From the NCBI GenBank assembly GCA_947463135.1, contig CANHTA010000004.1, forward strand, positions 1 through 53,702: 53,702 bases of DNA. The letters are read 5' to 3'. The notes under the pieces are model-generated. The model was not told the DNA's origin. It made no database searches and saw nothing but the letters and a program-made list of their open reading frames with translations. Below are positions 50,836 to 53,702 of this stretch, piece after piece. The DNA is from Gemmatimonadota bacterium (GTDB lineage: Bacteria > Gemmatimonadota > Gemmatimonadetes > Gemmatimonadales > Gemmatimonadaceae). Each line of letters begins with the position of its first letter. The first letter of the stretch is position 1. Position numbers and translations under genes: made by a program.

Positions 50836-51359
50836 CCGGGCATGCTGACGGGTCGTTGCAGGTGGTGCACGCCGACGAGGGTGACATTGCCGATATCGTT
50901 GCCCTGAATAACCTGTTTGCCCCCGACGGCCTCACGCTGCACCGGAGCGAGGCGTTTGTGGTGGCGCACCTCCAGGACTATCAGGTGGTGCGCGCTGCTA
51001 ACGGGAGCTTGCTGGGGCAGGTGGCGCTCGATGAGTACTCGCCCTCGCTCGTGGAGCTGGTCTCGCTGGCCGTTGCACCCGACGCCCAAGGGCGGGGGCT
51101 TGGACAGCAGCTCATCATGGCAGCGGAACAGTTGGCACGGGAACGAGGGTATCCGGAGCTGTTCGCCATTTCACTGGCGGAGCCGCTGTTTTTGCGCATG
51201 GGCTTTGAGGAATCCACGATTCTGCGCTATCCGGAGAAGATCGCCCGGTATCGCGCCATCTCACGGTCCGAGTTGTCTATCGGGCGCAAATTCTGTTTTG
51301 CCAAGCGGCTTACCGCGACCAACGGGAACAACCGTCCCCGCGCGTTCCACTGGCCCTGA
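50832..51359 (+). CDS. GNAT-family N-acetyltransferase
   Basis: 175 aa from a GTG overlapping the DUF411 stop. GNAT motif A is present as LAVAPDAQGRGLGQQLI (acetyl-CoA-binding Q/R-x-x-G-x-G/A), and FLRMGFEES is a typical motif B end. The region RYPEKIARYRAISRSE resembles the ArgA/acetylglutamate-synthase type, but this identification is tentative. Cytoplasmic. The acceptor is unknown. Confidence 0.85.
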   Translation: MTGHADGSLQVVHADEGDIADIVALNNLFAPDGLTLHRSEAFVVAHLQDYQVVRAANGSLLGQVALDEYSPSLVELVSLAVAPDAQGRGLGQQLIMAAEQLARERGYPELFAISLAEPLFLRMGFEESTILRYPEKIARYRAISRSELSIGRKFCFAKRLTATNGNNRPRAFHWP

Positions 51360-51371
51360 CGACCACCGTGG

Positions 51372-52151
51372 GTGAGCTTTCCCAGCATGCCCCCACAATT
51401 CATCGATCCCTCGGTGCCCAAGCGCATTGATCGCTGGCGTAGCCCCTCGCTCGGCCTCGAGATGCCGATCGTGTCGTATGGATGGCGTGGTCAGCCGGTG
51501 TTGTTGTTTCCCACCGCCGCTGCGGATTTCCTTGAGAATGAGCGCTTCTGGCTGATCAAGGCGGTGGAGCCGCTGTTGACGCAAGGTCGTATCCGCGTGT
51601 TTTCCATTGACAGCATCAACAAGCTGGCGTGGATGGATCGCACCCTTCCCGTGCGGGAGGCGGCGCGACGGCAGGCATTGTACTCGCGCTATATCGAAGA
51701 CGAGGTGGTGCCCTTTATCCGGCATACCTGTGGCGAGGCGCAGGCGCGCCCGATTACGACCGGGGCAAGTTTTGGCTGCTTCCACGCCGCCAACGCCCTG
51801 TTCCGCCGCCCCGATCTGTTTGGCGGATTGATCGGGATGAGCGGGTTCTATGATCTGTCAGATGGGTATTTCCAGGGCTACTCCGACGACCACTGCTACT
51901 TCAACAATCCGATGTGGTATGTGGCAAACCTGCAGGGCCACGCGCTTGAGCTGCTGCAGCATCACACCAAGATCGTGTTGGTGGCGGGTCAGGGGGCGTA
52001 CGAGAAGCCGGAGGCCACGCGCGAGTTTCATGATCTCCTCGACCGTCGGCACATTGGCCATACGTTTGATCTCTGGGGGCACGACGTGAATCACGATTGG
52101 CCGTGGTGGCGCAAGATGCTCCCTCACTATTTGGAGCGACTCGGATGCTGA
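51372..52151 (+). CDS. Alpha/beta hydrolase (putative esterase)
   Basis: 259 aa from a GTG at 51372; the ATG at 51387 is an alternative that would remove five residues. It is a compact alpha/beta hydrolase of the COG4947 type: PVLLFPTAAADFLENERFW, VFSIDSINKLAW, the nucleophile elbow TTGASFGCFHAAN, and a late GHDVNHDWPWW that supplies the His. No signal. The following dipeptidase start overlaps its stop. The ester or amide substrate is unknown. Confidence 0.85.
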   Translation: MSFPSMPPQFIDPSVPKRIDRWRSPSLGLEMPIVSYGWRGQPVLLFPTAAADFLENERFWLIKAVEPLLTQGRIRVFSIDSINKLAWMDRTLPVREAARRQALYSRYIEDEVVPFIRHTCGEAQARPITTGASFGCFHAANALFRRPDLFGGLIGMSGFYDLSDGYFQGYSDDHCYFNNPMWYVANLQGHALELLQHHTKIVLVAGQGAYEKPEATREFHDLLDRRHIGHTFDLWGHDVNHDWPWWRKMLPHYLERLGC

Positions 52152-53470
52152 ACTCTCGTGTGGGATGGTTGGTGCTGCGTGGCGGGTTGGCGATGGTGGT
52201 ACCCGCCTTGGTATCGGCACAGGCGGTAGCACCAAAGCCGGCCGCTGCCGCGGTGCCGGTGAAAAACGCGTCGCTTGATGTGCGCGTGGCATACGTGAAG
52301 AAACTGCTGCGCAATACGCCGCTGGTGGATGGACACAATGATCTGCCATGGGCCATGCGCGAGGCGGCCAAGAATCCCCTGGATGTTGTGGCGTATGATC
52401 TGCGCACCACCACGGCAGGCATGACCGACATTGCCCGGCTGCGCAAAGGCATGGTTGGCGGGCAGTTCTGGTCGGTGTACATCCCGGGCGAGGTGCGCGA
52501 TTCCGGCTACGCGCGCATTCAGCTGGAACAGATCGATATTGCGAAGCGCGTGATTGCGCGTTATCCCGACGTGTTCGTGCCGGCGTTCTCCGCCGCCGAT
52601 GTACGCGCCGCGTATGCACGGGGCCGAATCGGATCGCTGCTGGGCATGGAAGGCGGACACGCCATCGAGAATTCCCTGGGTGCGTTGCGCGCCTATTACG
52701 AACTTGGCGTGCGCTACATGACGCTCACGCACAACGTCACGCTGGATTGGGCCGACGCGGCCAACGATGTCGCGCGGCACAACGGGCTTTCCGCCTTCGG
52801 CCGTGAAGTGGTGCGCGAGATGAACCGGCTTGGGATGATGGTGGACTTGGCGCACACGTCACCGGCTGTGATGAGTCAGGTCCTCACCGTGTCGGAGGCG
52901 CCGGTGATCTGGTCGCATGCGGCGGCCCGCGGTGTCACCAATGTGCCGCGCAACGTGCCCGATTCCATTCTTGCACGACTGCCGAAGAACGGCGGTGTGC
53001 TGATGATGACGTTTGTGCCGGGCTTCGTGTCGCAGACCGTGGCGAGCTATAACGCACAGCTCTCGGCGGTCCGTGATTCGATCACCAAGCGTTTCCCGAA
53101 TGACAACGACGCCCAATTCAAGGCGGCGGCGGCGTGGCGTGAAACGCACCCCACGCCGGCAGCCACCATTGCCGATGTCGCCGATCATCTTGATCACATC
53201 AAGAAGATTGCCGGGGCGGCGCATGTGGGGATCGGCGGGGATTTCGACGGGATTACCGAAACGGTACGGGGGCTCGAGGATGTCTCCACGTATCCCACCC
53301 TGTTCGCCGAGTTGCTGAAGCGCGGATGGACCGATGCCGAGCTCAAGGGGCTCGCTGGTGAAAATGTGCTGCGCGTATTCACGGGTGCCGAGCGGGTGTC
53401 GGCGCGACTGCGCGCGACGCGTCCGGCCTCGACGAAGACCATTCAACAGCTAGACGGACGCCGCCCATGA
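52145..53470 (+). CDS. Exported membrane-dipeptidase-like peptidase, M19 family
   Basis: 441 aa from the ATG at 52145, overlapping the previous stop by 7 bp. The signal peptide ends ALVSAQA. The zinc ligands of the M19 renal-dipeptidase fold are visible: His and Asp in VDGHNDLPW, Glu in GMEGGHAIE, His in VDLAHTSP and His in IWSHAAARG. GIGGDFDGI is the conserved late block. It hydrolyses dipeptides, including those with D-residues in many homologues, which fits the D-amino-acid theme at the other end of the window. The next gene overlaps its stop (ATGA). Confidence 0.94.
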   Translation: MLNSRVGWLVLRGGLAMVVPALVSAQAVAPKPAAAAVPVKNASLDVRVAYVKKLLRNTPLVDGHNDLPWAMREAAKNPLDVVAYDLRTTTAGMTDIARLRKGMVGGQFWSVYIPGEVRDSGYARIQLEQIDIAKRVIARYPDVFVPAFSAADVRAAYARGRIGSLLGMEGGHAIENSLGALRAYYELGVRYMTLTHNVTLDWADAANDVARHNGLSAFGREVVREMNRLGMMVDLAHTSPAVMSQVLTVSEAPVIWSHAAARGVTNVPRNVPDSILARLPKNGGVLMMTFVPGFVSQTVASYNAQLSAVRDSITKRFPNDNDAQFKAAAAWRETHPTPAATIADVADHLDHIKKIAGAAHVGIGGDFDGITETVRGLEDVSTYPTLFAELLKRGWTDAELKGLAGENVLRVFTGAERVSARLRATRPASTKTIQQLDGRRP

Positions 53471-53702
53471 GCCTTGATCGCCGGACCTTTGTGAAACACT
53501 CCGCGTTGCTCGGTGGCGCGGTTGGCCTGGGTCTTCCCGCGGCTGCCCACGCTTTCACGGCCGACGGCGTGCGCCCGTTGGTGTGCCGTCCGGAAACGGG
53601 CGAGGCGCAGCCGAAGCCGCTGCGTATTCTCATTTTGGGCGGCACGGGATTCATCGGGCCGAATCAGGTGGAATACGCGCTGGCGCGGAAGCACAACGTC
53701 AC
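53467..53702 (+). CDS. Tat-exported NAD-dependent epimerase/dehydratase-like protein (partial)
   Basis: The first 78 residues are visible; the gene runs off the window. The start overlaps the M19 stop as ATGA. A twin-arginine signal (LDRRTFVKHSALLGG) ends at AAHAF. After a linker the Rossmann fingerprint ILILGGTGFIGPNQV begins, as in extended SDR epimerases. A Tat signal on an NAD-binding enzyme is consistent with export in folded form. The substrate cannot be told from this part. Confidence 0.85.
   Translation, partial: MSLDRRTFVKHSALLGGAVGLGLPAAAHAFTADGVRPLVCRPETGEAQPKPLRILILGGTGFIGPNQVEYALARKHNV

Overview
The window is GC-rich, gene-dense bacterial chromosome. Several traits point to Gemmatimonadota (Gemmatimonas-like) or a close relative: a SusC/SusD pair outside Bacteroidetes-type low-GC DNA, many Tat- and lipoprotein-signal exported enzymes, a fused CcoN-CcoO cbb3 oxidase, an HrpB helicase and frequent GTG starts. 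This assignment comes from gene content only. No rRNA, tRNA, IS element, prophage or CRISPR array was seen.

Layout. 45-7485 (+): ornithine-cyclodeaminase-like enzyme, exported D-aminoacylase-like amidohydrolase, SusC/RagA receptor and SusD/RagB lipoprotein, then two hairpins facing transketolase. 7640-11506 (-): tkt, DinB-like protein, AlaX-type editing protein. 11574-16647 (+): lipoprotein with two degenerate S41-protease-like halves, then hrpB. 16655-17260: tandem array of 153-bp units, followed by a GxxExxY-family, nuclease-like gene (17357-17827). 17805-18977 (-): Tat-exported HisC-like aminotransferase. 19073-28248 (+): LPG-synthase/flippase-like membrane protein, EamA transporter, small membrane protein, GMC oxidoreductase, MarR regulator with an Asp-rich repeat tail, an aminotransferase/hydroxyacid dehydrogenase pair, an esterase and a DUF2461 protein. 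28258-28404: a 48-bp-arm inverted repeat preceded by 15-bp tandem repeats. 28465-36515: membrane protein, Rieske protein (-), PhoX-like lipoprotein, imelysin/di-haem peroxidase fusion, S9 peptidase, SnoaL-like protein. 36516-41698 (-): M20 amidohydrolase, aldo/keto reductase-RidA fusion, APC permease, methyltransferase, small protein. 41795-50173 (-): complete cbb3 oxidase operon, ccoNO-Q-P-G-H-(TauE-like)-I-S, with nearly every junction overlapping. 50326-53702 (+): DUF411 copper-type protein divergent from ccoNO, GNAT, alpha/beta hydrolase, M19 dipeptidase and the start of a Tat-exported NAD-epimerase-like gene.

How the genes fit together. The best-defined system is the cbb3 operon: structural subunits, copper ATPase and assembly factors, with a divergent DUF411 protein as a plausible copper partner. 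A second theme is exported peptide and amino-acid processing: D-aminoacylase, SusCD, S9, M20, M19, an APC permease and a RidA fusion. The MarR-aminotransferase-dehydrogenase operon could convert serine or glyoxylate to glycerate.

The most unusual structure is the 153-bp tandem array between hrpB and the GxxExxY gene. Its units have hairpin arms and the array ends are themselves inverted repeats; together with the neighbouring PD-(D/E)XK-like protein this is the strongest candidate for an undescribed element. A second window-wide signal is a TANNNT hexamer placed 5-7 nt before the ATG of six genes that begin transcription units, which suggests leaderless mRNAs.
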